64,000 bases of DNA, taken from NCBI GenBank assembly GCA_036768485.1, contig JAVLUZ010000157.1, positions 14,635,877 to 14,699,876 of the forward strand, read 5' to 3'. The notes beneath the pieces were generated by a model. The model was given only the letters and a program-made list of their open reading frames with translations. It was not told where the DNA came from and ran no database searches. The first letter of the stretch is position 1, and every line of letters starts with the position of its first letter. Below, piece by piece: positions 42,018 through 54,545 of this stretch. The translations under genes were made by a program, and so were the position numbers. This stretch comes from Mermis nigrescens. Taxonomy: Eukaryota; Nematoda; Enoplea; Mermithida; Mermithidae.

Positions 42018-44214
42018 ATAACTGAACAGCAGGTACCGGTAGTTTGGCTTTAGGCGATGATTGCTACCAATGGCACTGGTACAAGTTGATCTGAGAGCCT
42101 AACGAACGAAGCGACCACACGCCACAGAGGCATAGACAAAAATGAGTTTTCACATCTTATTCTGCGGGTTTATCGATTGTATAGTTTATTTTTTCTAACA
42201 TGGTGCAATAAGGCACTCAGCAAATCATTTTCCTTATTATTGTAATACCAAAACCCTTTATCGCACGACACGCCATATATATATCATTGGTAGCGCGATA
42301 GCGCTACCTATAATATACTTGGCCATCCTTTTTTCTTATATGTTTTTCACAGCGAGTGCGAAATTTGTGTCCCCCCCTCACAGCTATAACGGCACACATC
42401 TGAGAGGTGCGGTTTTTTTAAAAGGTAGATAATAGAAAAACTTAGTGCCCCCATTTTTTCTTGTTTACACTCAATACCGAGCGCGTCGTGAGTGTGTAAA
42501 GTTTACAACAAAAATTCAAATAATTTGCGGAGGGCCAATTTTTTAAAAAAATGTTTTCCCTAATTAGTAGGTTACGAATCTGGTCTTAAAATTTCTTTAC
42601 ACTCATTGGTTGTTGCACAGGAGTGTAAATTAGACGGTTTTTTTACAGTTTTCATGTGGCCAAGCATATCTAACTCAGTTTTACATTCTATGCAGTCTGA
42701 TTGGTTTCAAAATGTAGACGGTTAAAAAATCTAGGGGAGACTTTTTTTAATTTTTTTAAAAGTAATATTCTCGAATTTAGAGGCGGTTTATTGTAAAGAG
42801 TCTGGGACAAGAAAAATTTTTCCCTGCCATATTCTCCACTTGGTAGACAAAACGTGGTAACTACCCTTAAAATGTGCCTCGTCTTAAGCGCTACACGTCA
42901 AAATTTATTTTGTTTCTTTACAATCAATATTGCGTTATTAGTGCAAGTGTAAACTTTACACTGAAAAAATTTTTTCCGCCCATAGCGTCGTGGATGATGA
43001 ATTTTTTTAAAAAATGTTTTTCCTAATTAGTAGGTTACGAATCTGGTCTTAAAATTTCTTTACACTCATTGGTTGTTGCACAGGAGTGTAAATTAGACGG
43101 TTTTTTACTGTTTTCATGTGCAAGAGCATATCTAACTCACTTTTACATTCTATGCAGTCTGATTGGTTTCAAAAGGTAGACGGTTATAAAATCTAGGAGA
43201 AACTTTTTTTATTTTTTCTTAAAAAGTAATATTTTCGAATTTAGAGGCGGTTTATTGTAAAGAGTCTGAGACAAAAAATATTTTTTCCCTGCCATATTCT
43301 CCACTTAGTAGAAAGAACGTGGTAACTACCTTTAAAATCTGCCTCGTCTTAAGCGCTACACGTCAAAATTTATTTTGTTTCTTTACAATCAATATTGCGT
43401 TATTAGTGCAGGTGTAAACTTTACACTGAAAAAATTTTTTCCGCTCAGAGCGTCGTGGATGATGAATTTTTTTAAAAATGTTCTCTGTGAGGTCAGAATA
43501 ACGAATCTGACCTTCAAACTTTTCTACAATCAATACACAGTACCAGGGGTTTAAACTTTACACTCTAGTGGATGAGTAAAAAAACAGATTTTGTCCAAGA
43601 TTTCTCTGCCAACTTTTTCGGTTATGAGTTAAGATAATTTAAATAGATAAAAATAAAGTAACTTTTAAGGGCTACACGTCGAAGCAAACCGCGTTCAAAA
43701 AACGTAATATTGAGTTGTTTATGGGGGTGTAAAGTTCGAAATCTGAGGTGTAAAATGGGCGAAAAAAACAGGTTTTTTCGTATTTAATTGGTAAATCATA
43801 TCAAATATTTTGCGGAACATAAGTTTGGCACATACAAACGTACTACAATCAAAGGGCTACAAACTGGCCCAAACCGAATTTATTTACACTCAATGGGGTT
43901 CAGATTTTTAAAGTTTACAATGTGTGGACAGTGAAAAATACGTGTTTGTCCATATTTTTGTTCGCCACCTCTTAAAAAGTACTTTATTTTTATCCTATTC
44001 GTCCTCTTCCAACTTCTTCACTTCATATTTTTGTTCGCCACCCCTTAGAAAGTACTTCATTTTTATCCTATTCGACCTCTCCCGACTTCTGAACAGTGAA
44101 AGTGGAGTGTAAATAAATTCGGTTTGGGCCAGTTTGTAGCCCTTTGATTAGTACGTTTAGTACGTTTGTATGTGCCAAACTTATGTTTGTAAACTTTACA
44201 CTGAAAAAATTTTT

Positions 44215-45440
44215 TGGGAAAAAATCGGTTTGGGTTTTTTGAAACAGATGAAAAAAACCGATTGATTGCCCCAGATGTACATTCTTGTGCTCAATTTCCA
44301 TACGCACGTACACGACCGTTAAGCGCAACGCTTAAGCGAGTCGCCCGGGACCACCTTCCCCTAAAAATTATCATATTTTTCATTCCTTTCCCACACATAT
44401 TTTCAATCAAAATCCGGGATAGGAAAATGGGCACTCGGGCTTAATGCGACTTGAGTACGAATTGATATGTGTGTTATCATATCTTACGTGTGTTAAAAGA
44501 TCATATGTGTGTGTCTCATATTTGTGCCTGTCTCGTTTGTACATACCTTTACCGTAAGCTTTTGCCCATAGGCCTATTGTCGTATTCATAGATCCTTTTC
44601 ATATCTCTTGGTTCGTGTTGTTACGCCTCTTTTTCCGCGTCAGTTAAAACTGCGTGCGAGCGCAGTTTTGACGGCACTTTAAGATTTTACATTTTACAAT
44701 TAGTTTTTGAGCCTGAGAGCCTCTCCGCCAGCTTCCGCGCTGAGCGTATCTTTTTTCTTTTCGACGCCGTACGTGAGCAGACTCCGTACGTGCCTTTTTA
44801 TCTGCTTGGCTGCAGAACTCGTCTGTTAGTTTTCCTGCGTAGTGTGCACGCTTCTTTTCGCCGTACGCTTTGTTTTTAATCATTCGTGTTTGTGCCAATT
44901 GGCATCAGTTGTTGTATGCCTTTGGCAGGGCTTTGTGCCCTTGTTTAATTACATTGTTTGATTTTACCCGATTAGCGTAACACGACGGTCGGCAGCATGT
45001 ATCCTCCATGCTGTCGCTTTTTAATTGCTTCATAATTTTTCTGTCCAAAAAATATTGTAAAAATTAATTATTTAATTAACGATGCTGGGCTCGGTTGAAT
45101 TTCCGTGCTGTTGAATTCTGTCCTTGTGCTACACTATACTTAGGAACCCTTAATATTTTCAAGCACCGGAATTCGGTCCAAAACAAGTTAAATAATAATC
45201 TTTCTGAGCCCTCAATTAGGTTTCCGGGGAACTTACTTTAATTAGGTACTTAATCTCAAAGGGGTTAAGTAAGTAAGTTTCACTAGGTGCGTGCGTAGAG
45301 GGACGGGCTACCTTGAATAGGCCGGGCCGCTTACCCCCGAATCGCCGGCTGGTGATCGACCTCCTAAAAAGGGCGAGAACCCCCGTGTGAGCGCATAAGC
45401 TTGAGATTCGGGTTAAGTAAGCGAAGTGAACGTAGCATGA
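44215..45440. other. Foreign insert in array copy d, identity unknown
   Basis: It is absent from the other array copies. 44640-45010 and 45280-45430 are GC-richer, with AAGACTTCCGTACG-like duplicates (CCGTACGTG occurs twice near 44770-44795) and a stem CAGCATG-TATCCTC-CATGCTG at 44994-45014. Minus frames of 84-88 codons lack a recognisable domain. It may be a solo LTR or other retroelement piece. I did not find matching LTR termini. Confidence 0.4.
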
Positions 45441-45984
45441 GTCTACGTTAACACATCTGATATTTATTTGTCCTTGGGCCATTGTGGAGACTTAATTTTT
45501 TCATAAATGTTGATCGTAATATCAGAATTACGAATCCGACTGAAATTTTCTTTAAACTCTGTGGTTGTGTAAAGTTTACACTGCATATTAACTCAACTCT
45601 TGTTCTAGAGCCTTGCGGAAGCTTAATTTTTTTCAAAATGTTCTACGTAAAATCAGAATTGAGAATCTGACTATTAGTTTTCTCTACACCTAGTAGTTGT
45701 GTGAAGTGTGCACTAATCATTTGTTGTTAAAATGTAGTTTATACTACAAATTTATTTTACTTCCAAATCTGAGCGTTAATGTTCCTTACACTTGATATTT
45801 GCGTAAAGTTAATGCTGAAAAACATTGATCTGTTAAAATAATGTAAGGTTGTCTTGTTTGAAAAGGATAATGCTGATGTTAAGAACAGTATTGTTTTCCG
45901 TGTTCTTGGACTGCTGTCATTATAATGGCATGTTACTGTATGTGTTTACTGACTGATGTACTCAAATCAAACTAATTAAAAGTG

Positions 45985-46746
45985 GGGTACTAGCAAAGAA
46001 AAATGCTCCGATGGAACAAAAAAGATGAATATACTTGGAATTGTGGATTATTAAGGATGTAAAAGGAGGGGACTAGGAAAAATCTACCTAAAGTCGCAAA
46101 ATCTGCTAAAAATCAGACTTTCTCTAAGCAACGCAAAAAATCGATGTATATTCTGCGGCCAACAGATTAAAATAAATATTTAACCATAAAAATGATTGAA
46201 AAAGCAGCACGTTAGCTATGCAGTAGCTATGGGAAATGATATTGAGTAAACTAACCGTCTTCTAAGCCAATTGAATGAAATAGCAAACATCGAAGACAAT
46301 TGGAGACATGGTTGGTTTAAAACAGTAGGAAACGCGTAAGTTGACTTGAAACAGACTAAATGTAGATACACTAGCATGCCCGAAACGATTGTGTGCACTA
46401 ATCAATCGGCCCCTGCTTTGCTTGCTATAATGCTCATAACAAAATAAAACAACTTTAAATACAATACCTCTTAGTTTTCTATCAATCAGGTGCCAGCAAT
46501 TTAAAAGTAACCTTGATAGATTTCGTACACTCTTATCTGAAACTTCGAACATTATTTAAAAAAGACACTTTTTTAGAGGCCGCAGAATATACATCGATTT
46601 TTTGCGTTGCTTAGAGAAAGTCTGATTTTTAGCAGATTTTGCGACTTTAGGTAGATTTTTCCTAGTCCCCTCCTTTTACATCCTTAATAATCCACAATTC
46701 CAAGTATATTCATCTTTTTTGTTCCATCGGAGCATTTTTCTTTGCT

Positions 46747-46747
<1 letters not shown>
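45985..46747. repeat. Long-inverted-repeat module of copy d
   Basis: The left arm, 45987-46155, and right arm, 46577-46745, are reverse complements over about 168 bp, for example AATGCTCCGATGGAACAAAA and TTTTGTTCCATCGGAGCATT. The spacer of about 420 bp also recurs in other copies (22325-22765, 52570-53030, 56415-56875). The ends are CTAGCAAAG and CTTTGCT(AG). Confidence 0.85.

Positions 46748-46748
<1 letters not shown>

Positions 46749-46809
<61 letters not shown>
46749..46809. repeat. (TA)n microsatellite, left part
   Basis: About 30 TA units, ending where a hAT-like element begins. It is the left part of one microsatellite whose right part is at 48889-49056. Confidence 0.95.
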
Positions 46810-46812
<3 letters not shown>

Positions 46813-47353
46813 GCCCGTATCCAGGGGGGCGGGGGGGGCCTGCCCCCCATGGGAAAATTTTTTTGTTTTTCCCAAGGGTCCCCCAAAGGGAAAAATGAAA
46901 AATTGGCGAAGTTGGTCTGAAACACCACCAAAACAGGTTTTTAGCGTACTTTTTGAGCTAGAAAACACAAAATTTTCCGGCGCTTCGCGCCGGATTTATT
47001 GTTTATGTAAGGTTTTGTCTTCTAAACCGCTGAAAATCGCTCAAATTTGAGTTAGACATAGAAAGTATGTCATTTTTTTCTAACGCTTTGCGCCGGATTC
47101 ATTGTTTAGCTATAGTTTTTGCCTTCTAGCTCACTCAAAACAGCTCAAATTTGAGTTATGACATGGGTACAGGCCTGTATCCAGGGGGGCATGGGGAAAA
47201 AATTTTTGTTTCTCTCAAGGGTCCCCCGAAGGGAAAAATGAAAAATTGGCGAAGTGCGTCTGAAACAGCGCCTAAACAGGTTTTTAGCGTACTTTTGAGC
47301 TAGTAAACTCAAAATTTTCCGGCGATTCGCGCCGGATTTATTGTTTACGTATA

Positions 47354-48290
47354 ACGGGTGTCCACTAGAAATCTACACTGGCTCTAAAGTCGTTTTATTG
47401 ACAACTTGAAAGGAATAAATTGAACATCCATTACATGGGTCAAAAGAGCAAAAAAAGCTGAATAATTTACAATAATGGATGACTTTCAGTAAGTCCATAC
47501 CTACAAGCAGTATCAATACGTTTAAGAGTACTCACACATAGCTTCTGTACAAAATTTTTATCAACTCTTCTAATTAATATTTGATACGTGTCATTGATTG
47601 ATCCAAGTTATTGGCTTGCCAGCCTCGTGCATACATCAGTGATTTAAGATATGCCCAAAAGTCTTCAACAACATGGATTTCGGGGACATTTGCAGGGTTA
47701 TAAAATTTTTCGACAAAATCAATGTTTTTTGCCGCAAATGTTCCAAAACTATTTTTGCATAATTGAGCTCGCCTGATCCGACCAAAAGACGTATTTACCT
47801 TGCGCATAATTCCTACGAATACAAGGTATGAATGTACGATTTGTTTCAACAGAATTTACAAGCAGCCATTCGAATGGACATGGTTCCTGTATTGTATAAC
47901 AAATTCTCAAACGATTTCAGGCAACCCTGTGTCAAAATTGTAGCTTTATGACCAGAGCCAGTCTTAGATAATGGTGGAAGACCATTGTTAAAATCATATA
48001 AAATACTGTACAATGTCCGTTTGCTAATGCCTTTGGCGACAGAATGACTAACAGTGAATAATTTCTAACGATTAATATTTTTTGCACTGAACTTGTACAA
48101 GCGGTTCCAAAGAGTATCTTGTTTGGAGGCCATGTAGAATGTAGAGCCCAAATGTGAAACACAAAAAGACACAACTACTCGGCGCAAAAATGAATGAGCT
48201 TTCAAAGGCTGTAAAGCTTTTTGCCCAAAAGTGTATACTCACTTAGCAGGATCATTGTGAACTCAGTGCAGATTTCTAGTGGACACCCGT
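47354..48290 (-). mobile_element. Tc1/mariner-like element, decayed, 937 bp
   Basis: Inverted ends of at least 20 bp (ACGGGTGTCCACTAGAAATC at 47354-47373, its reverse complement at 48271-48290) are flanked by TA on both sides (47352-47353 and 48291-48292). The empty site is preserved in the paralogous unit at 46995 (TTTATGTAAGGTTTTGTCTT). It contains a broken transposase on the minus strand. It is shorter than a full mariner, so it is internally deleted and non-autonomous. Confidence 0.9.
47574..47849 (-). pseudogene. Tc1/mariner-like transposase remnant, C-terminal part
   Basis: The frame reads ...KNIDFVEKFY, then NPANVPEIHVVEDFWAYLK, then a stretch ending MTRIKY. Pro-rich N-P-x-x-P followed by (V/I)E(D/N)FW is the end of the catalytic domain in Tc1/mariner transposases, where an acidic residue of the DDE/D triad lies. 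Upstream, frameshifts and stops break the rest: the three frames carry successive fragments such as FWSDQAS. The coding strand runs toward the left inverted repeat, as expected for the 3' end of the gene. Inactive. Confidence 0.8.
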
Positions 48291-48885
48291 TAGTTTTGTC
48301 TTCTGAACCGCTAAAAATCGCTCAAATTAGAGTTAGATATAGAGAGCATGTCAATTTTTTCTAGTGCTGTGCGCCGGATTCATTGTTTAGTTATAGTTTT
48401 TGCCTTCTAGCTCACTCAAAACAGCTCAAATTTGAGTTATGACATGGGAAACATGAAATTTTTCCGGCGCTTCGCGCCGTATCTATTGTTTATATGTTTT
48501 TTGTCTTCTAGTCCGCTCAAAACCGCTCAAATTTGAGGTTGATATGCAGAGCATGTCAATTTTTTCGGCGCTTCGCGCCGAATTATTAATTATCCGTATA
48601 GTTTTTCTCTGTAAAGCACAATGATTAAGTACAAAGGCAAGAGATAAGAAATAATTCGCCGATTAGGTGATGAGAAATCAGCTTAAATGATAAATTTGCT
48701 GTGTATCAAAATGAAAAAAGTGAAAATTTTTTAATTTTTTTAGTCGAAATTTTTCTTCACCGTTGTATAGAGCTCGCCGAGATACGCTCAAAACTGTCTT
48801 TCTTTTCGCCTATCTCCTAATGGTTCTCGAGATATCTGGTCTCAAAAATTTTCAGCCCCCCCGAAATAAAATCCTGGATACGGGC

Positions 48886-49061
<176 letters not shown>

Positions 49062-49121
49062 TGCTACCGTCTCCGTCCGTCCAGCAAGGCAAAAATTGAG
49101 CGCTACACTAATAAGGAAATT

Positions 49122-49286
49122 ACAGTCTACACACGTTCGGGCCTAAATTTTAAAACTATATCCGACAATAAGCCGAGAGATTGCGATTATAGCATTGATT
49201 TGATATACGTATAATTATTGTATTCCGTGGGCTTACTTTCGAAAAATTCTTAAAATTTATGCCCAAATTTATGTGTATATAGTTTT
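49122..49286. mobile_element. TA-flanked MITE-1, diverged
   Basis: Starts TACAGTCTACACACGTTCGG and ends TTATGTGTATATAGT. The interior follows MITE-1 (GAGATTGCGATTATAGCATT, GGGCTTACTTTCG). Confidence 0.6.
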
Positions 49287-49304
49287 CCGAGCGGATCCAT
49301 GCAA

Positions 49305-49737
49305 TATAGTCTGTTTCACACAACTTCGTTCATAAATTTTAAAACTGTCTCCGACAATGAGATGACAGATTGCGATTATAGCACTGATCTGATATATGAT
49401 TATCGTAACCACACGTGGGCGTGGGGGTTTGGGGGTATGCATCCCCCCACAAGTTGAAATACCCCCCAGAAATCAAAATACCCCCCAGAATTCAAATTTT
49501 GAATTTTTTGCTTCTTTAACGATTTTTTGATGGCATTGGATAGTGCTCGATGAGAAACGTCGAAAAATGGTGTTTTTTTCGCCATACGACCACTTTTAAG
49601 ACCATTTTTTGACCTTTGTAAATTTTTTCACCCCCCCCAGAATTTCGGTGCTGCCCACCTATGATCGTAACCCTCAGCTTACTGTCATTGGAAATTCCTA
49701 GAATTTACGCACAAACTTATGTGAAACATACTATGTA
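49305..49737. mobile_element. TA-flanked MITE-1 split by a hAT-like MITE
   Basis: The left part, 49305-49409, starts TATAGTCTGTTTCACACAAC. The right part, 49664-49737, ends TATGTGAAACATACTATG. The family X element lies between them with an 8-bp duplication, dating MITE-1 as older. Confidence 0.85.
49410..49663 (-). mobile_element. hAT-like MITE, family X
   Basis: Starts CACACGTGGGCGTGGGGGTT and ends GGTGCTGCCCACCTATG, with a perfect 8-bp TSD ATCGTAAC (49402-49409 and 49664-49671). It is nested in MITE-1. Confidence 0.92.
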
Positions 49738-50139
49738 GGTCAATAAACAGAGTCTGAAATGATTCTATGCGCGAAGTCGCTAGAGAACCAAATGCCATTA
49801 TTGCTGTAAGATTCAATTTTGAAGAATTTAGGTAATTCATGCGTCAGCTTAAAGGAATGGTTTATATTCGTACACAAAATTCTTTTGGATTCCAAAAATC
49901 AGACCTAGTCCTCAAGTACATACATACGAGAAGCTTAATTTAAAGAGATAATTATAACTGTATATCATACAGAGCGTTCAAGGGAACGGATTAAGGGGCA
50001 AGGACTTCCACAATGACTTTTATGCAAAATGCTTTAATGCAAAATGACAGACTATGAATTAAGATAATATTCAAAACATTGCCGGATTTTGAGACTACAA
50101 CTTTTTGATTAGGCTAAAAATCTGCTGGTGATTTCTATC

Positions 50140-53100
50140 ATAGGTAGCGCGATAGCGCTACCTATTATATACTTGGCCATCCTTTTTTTATATGTTTATC
50201 ACAGCGAGTGCGAAATTTGTGTCCCCCCTCACAGCAACAACGGCACACACCTGGGAGGTGCGGTTTTTTTAATCGATAGATAATTAAAAAAATCGATTCT
50301 GGTAATTTCTGTTTACACTTAATACCGGGTTAGCAATGAGTGTGTAAAGTGTAAACCGAAAAACCAAATAATTTGCGAAAGGTCAATTTTTTAAAAATGT
50401 TGCACCCGAGCTTTAGATTACGAATCTGACCTTAAAATTTCTTTACACTCAAGAGTTGTTGCACAAAAATGTAAAATATACGGGTTTTTTACTCTTTGCG
50501 TGTCCTTCAGCTTATCTAACTCAATTTTAGTTTCTGTGCAATTCAATTGGTTTTATGTTGTAGAGGATTACAATATCTCAAAACCCTTTTTTCTTCTCTT
50601 TTTACGCAATATTTCTTGGTCTGTGATCGTTTTAGTGTAAACAGTTCGAGACGAAAAACGAAATTTCTTCAGCTACTCCGCCAAGTAGCCGGAACATGCT
50701 AATTATGCTTAAAAGGTGCCCTGACCTTAGCTTTACAGATCCTAGTTTATTTTGTTTCTATACACCCAATATTGCGGTATTAGCATGAGTGTAAAGTTTA
50801 CACCGAGAAGAATTTTTCCGCCCAGAGCATGGGTATCAAACAATTAGCGGAGGGCCAATTCTTTTTTAAAAATATTGCCCCTCAATTGTGGATTACGAAT
50901 CTGACCTTAAAATTTCTTTACACTGTTGCACAAAATTGTAAAGCATAGTGTGACTAAGTATTAAAACCCGCCGATATTGTTGAGATGGTGCAATGGCTGA
51001 CGTATCCGTTCTCGCATAGGGATTTAAAAAAGAAAATGGGTTCATATCTTCTGAATACTGACTTTTTCATTTTTTTTTAATTCTTTTGGCAAAACCATGC
51101 ACTTCATTTGACTTATTCATCTATTTAGGTTCTGCAGATGACATACTGTTTCAGTGTTTGTTTTTTGAATTTCGCCTTAGTTCTCGAATCGGAGTGTAAA
51201 GAGTGCGAAAATCTGGGGGTGAAAAGACACATTTTGGTCGAGTTTTCGACTTGTTTACGTCTTTCAACAACTCCGGTTATGAGTTTTGAGAAATTTTTTC
51301 TGACAGAAATGTATTACGGATCAAAGGATATCTTGTGCTTATCAGCAAACTTTTCTACATCCAATACGCTTTTAGTAACAGGGGTTTAAACTTTGCACTC
51401 TAGTGGATGAGTAAAAAAACAGATTTTGTTCGAGATTTCTCTGCCAACTTTTTCGGTTATGAGTTGGGGGTGAATCGAAGAAAATAGAAATAAAGTGACT
51501 TTTAAGGGCCACACGTCGAAGCAAGCCGCGTTCAAAAAAACGTAATATTGAGTTGTTTATGGGGTGTAAAGTTCGAAATCTGAGGTGTAAAATGGGCGAA
51601 AAAAACAGGTTTTTTTTGTATTTCGATTGGTAAATCATATCAAATATTTTGCGGAACATAAGTTTGGCACATACAAACGTAATAAAATCAAAGGGCTACA
51701 AACTGGCCCGAACCGAATTTATTTACAATCAGTGGGGCGTTAGGATCGGATTTTTAAACTTTACAATGTGGTGGACAGTGAAAAATATGTGTTTGTCCAT
51801 TTTTTTGTCCGCCACTTTCCCTGTTCAGAAGTCGGGCGAGGTCGAATAGGATAAAAATAAAGTACTTTTTAAGGGGTACGCGTCACAGCAAATTGCGTTT
51901 GTTTACATCAATATTTAGCTTCTTCGAGAGGTGTAAAGTCAAAAAAATGGGGGAGATAAACGTGTTTCTGTCCTGTTTTTTTCTGCCAAGTTCTGAGTTA
52001 TGAGTCTGGACATAATCTCAAGTCTAAAAATGAAGCGAAATCCAAGTGTGATTCGCCGGTTTGTTTGCACTCAACAGTGGTGTGACGTGGTTTACATCTG
52101 ATACTTATTTGTCAACGGGATATCGTGAAGACTTATTTTTTTCATAAATGTTGATCGCAATATCGGAGTAATATCAGAATTACGAATCCAACTAAAATCT
52201 TCTTGACACTCTGTGGTTCTGTAAAGTTTACACTGCATCTTAAGTTTAGTTCTAGAGCCTTGCGGAAGCTTAATTTTTTTTCAAAATGTTTTACGTAAAA
52301 TCAGAATTGGGAATCTGACTAATAGTTTTCTCTACACCTAGTAGTTGTGTAAAGTTTGCACTATTCATTTGTTGTTAATATGTAGTTTATACTACAAATT
52401 TATTTTACTTCCAAATCTGAGTGTTACTGTTCCTTACACTTGATATTTGCGTAATTGTGGATTATTAAGGATGTAAAAGGAGGGGACTAGGAGAAAGCTA
52501 CGTAAAGTCGCAAAATCTGATAAAAATCACACTTTCTCTAAGCAACGCAAAAAATCGAAGTATATTCTGCGGCCTCTAAAAAAGTGTCTTTTTCAAATCA
52601 TTTTCAAAGTTTCAGACAAGAGTGTATAAACAAAATCTATAATGTTTACTTTTTTTGAATTGCTGGCAAGTAGCAACACTGACTAGCTTCGTATCCTGAT
52701 TGATAGAAAACTAAGTGGAATTGTATTAAAAATTGTTTTATCTTGTGAGCATTATAGCAAGCAAAGCAGGGGCCGATTGATTAGTAGGTACACTTAATTG
52801 TTACGGGCATGCTAGCGTACCTAAGTTTAGTCTGTTTCAAGTCAAGTAACGCGTTTTCTACTGCTTTAAACCAACAATTTCTTCAATTGTCTTGGATGCA
52901 TCGATGTTTGCTAATTCATTCAAATGGCTTAGAAAGAGCGTTAGTTTACTCGACATCATTTTCCATAGCTACTCCATTGCTAACGTACTACTTTTTCAGT
53001 CATTTTTATGGTTAAATATTTTAATCTGTTGGCCGCAGAATATACTTCGATTTTTTTGCGTTGCTTAGAAAAAGTGTGATTTTTGTCAGATGTTGCGACT

Positions 53101-53203
53101 TTAGGTAGCTTTTTCATCGTCCCTCCTTTTACATCCTTAATAATCAACAGTTGCAGGTATATTCATTTTTTTGTTCCATTGTAGCATTTTTTCTTTGCTA
53201 GTA
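50140..53203 (+). repeat. TTTACAC-array element, copy e (near complete)
   Basis: The palindrome GGTAGCGCGATAGCGCTACC is at 50144-50163. The head is CCCCCTCACAGCAACAACGG and GGAGGTGCGGTTTTTTTAA. Array units run 50290-52445 (GTGTAAAGTTTACAC-type motifs, for example 50788-50802, 52220-52233). The long-inverted-repeat module is at 52448-53203. 50945-51120 contains a tRNA-like stretch (GGTGCAATGGCTGAC, then GTTCTCGCATAGGGATTT). About 3.06 kb, no coding sequence. Confidence 0.72.
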
Positions 53204-53209
53204 AAAAAT

Positions 53210-54160
53210 ATAGTTCATTCCTGAATCTTCGCTATTGCATACTTATACATACGAGCAAACTGCCGTTAAGATTCGCACGGTTTGTACACAGACAGTCCCG
53301 ATGACCTGTCGCAAAAACAAATGAAATTTTGTTCATCGGTAGGCCTTGGCATCAGGAAAACGCGTAAAGTAAAACTTTACAAAAATTCTCCTGGGCTTTT
53401 ATCGCAAGCATTAAAGTTCCGGGCTTTGAATTTTTGCGAAAAATGTCTGTTTCCGAAAATTTTTAATAACTTCATCAATACTCGTTCGTTTTTCAATAAA
53501 TTTTAATTACTTTATAGAAAAATGGACATTCTACTTACTGATGGAAGTTATGTTGTTAGTCCCTGTCAGACTATATGTATTCACAGAGCTACAAAATGAT
53601 AAGGGTGGTAAAAAAGACTAAATTTTTTGGCACTTTGCGCCACTTATGATTTCCGAAGTGTTTGTCGATAGAAAGGCCGTAAATTCTACATGAAAACGGT
53701 ATAAATTCCAAAAATTTTCGCCACTCCGCGCTGTTTACACTTTTTGTATTTTTGATCGTCAGAAACCCATAAATTAGCTAGGCTACATTACTAAAGGTCG
53801 AAAAACTCAGTTTTACTATACATACATAACGTTACTGGCATTCAATGCAAAAGTAGTCATAAAAAATTTTTGTTTATGCCCCCTGAATCAAAATCCTGGC
53901 TACGCCTCTGAGATTGGGTGCTGCAAAGCAGTCAACTGAATGCCCTAACTTTTACACCTGAGGTCAGAAAGGTGATAGGCATTAAGCACACATAAATGTA
54001 GGTTTTGGGGTTTACGCGCGGTAACTGACTGACCCACGTACTACTACTACTGGCTGACACCAAGTAACTTCTTTCTTTTCACAAGCATCAAAACCCTGCT
54101 CTGTGCGCCAGTACAAAGTATAGTCGCAATAGTTATTGATTTTTTCAAACTTCTCAATTT
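53210..54160. other. No gene seen; one hAT-like end
   Basis: 53595-53912 resembles the 28722-29740 family (GGCACTTTGCGCCACTTATG, TCGCCACTCCGCGCTGTTTA) and ends at ATCCTGGCTACGCCTCTG, a hAT-type terminus. A partner end was not found. The 74-codon frame at 53282-53506 has no support. Confidence 0.4.
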
Positions 54161-54545
54161 TTCCTAGGCTTAGACTTAGATTAACGTGGGTGGCAGTACT
54201 CCCGCTTAGATCGGTATCACTCCCGCTTACTTAGGTCGACATACAGGCATTCGTTTGAGCCGCACGCCGTAGGGTTTAAACAATCGTTTTCTTTTCTTTT
54301 CTTGTATTACAGTAAAACTTGAATGCGTCTTAATGTATTTCACGTCAAAGTGCATTTTGGATAACGTGCTAGCTTATGTACATGCGTTATTTTTTTAGCA
54401 AGATAAATTCCTATCAAAAGATAAAGATGGCCTGTGATTTTTTCAAAAGATGAAGATAAGATACAGAAATCGCCAAGATAAAGATAAAGATATTATTATC
54501 TTTAACTTTATCGTGCGAAAAAGAAAGATATTTTTTGCAATACAA

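Larger units (their letters stand above)
42285..46747 (+). repeat. TTTACAC-array element, copy d (split by about 1.2 kb)
   Basis: The palindrome GGTAGCGCGATAGCGCTACC is at 42290-42309. The head is CCCCCTCACAGCTATAACGG. Array units run 42460-44200 and include an internal duplication of about 480 bp (42530-42990 and 43010-43460, nearly identical). The array resumes at 45445 (GTGTAAAGTTTACACT at 45567-45582) and ends in the long-inverted-repeat module 45985-46747. 44215-45440 is foreign to the other copies. Confidence 0.7.

Noticed and set aside
44644..44898. Lys/Arg-rich minus frame of 84 codons resembling a basic nuclear protein
   Set aside because: No known motif, no splice or poly-A context, and it lies inside an insert that interrupts array copy d.
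50945..51120. tRNA gene in array copy e and (inverted) copy f
   Set aside because: A-box and B-box-like words exist, but no acceptor or T stem forms and the block is copied with the repeat. At most an old tRNA-derived piece.
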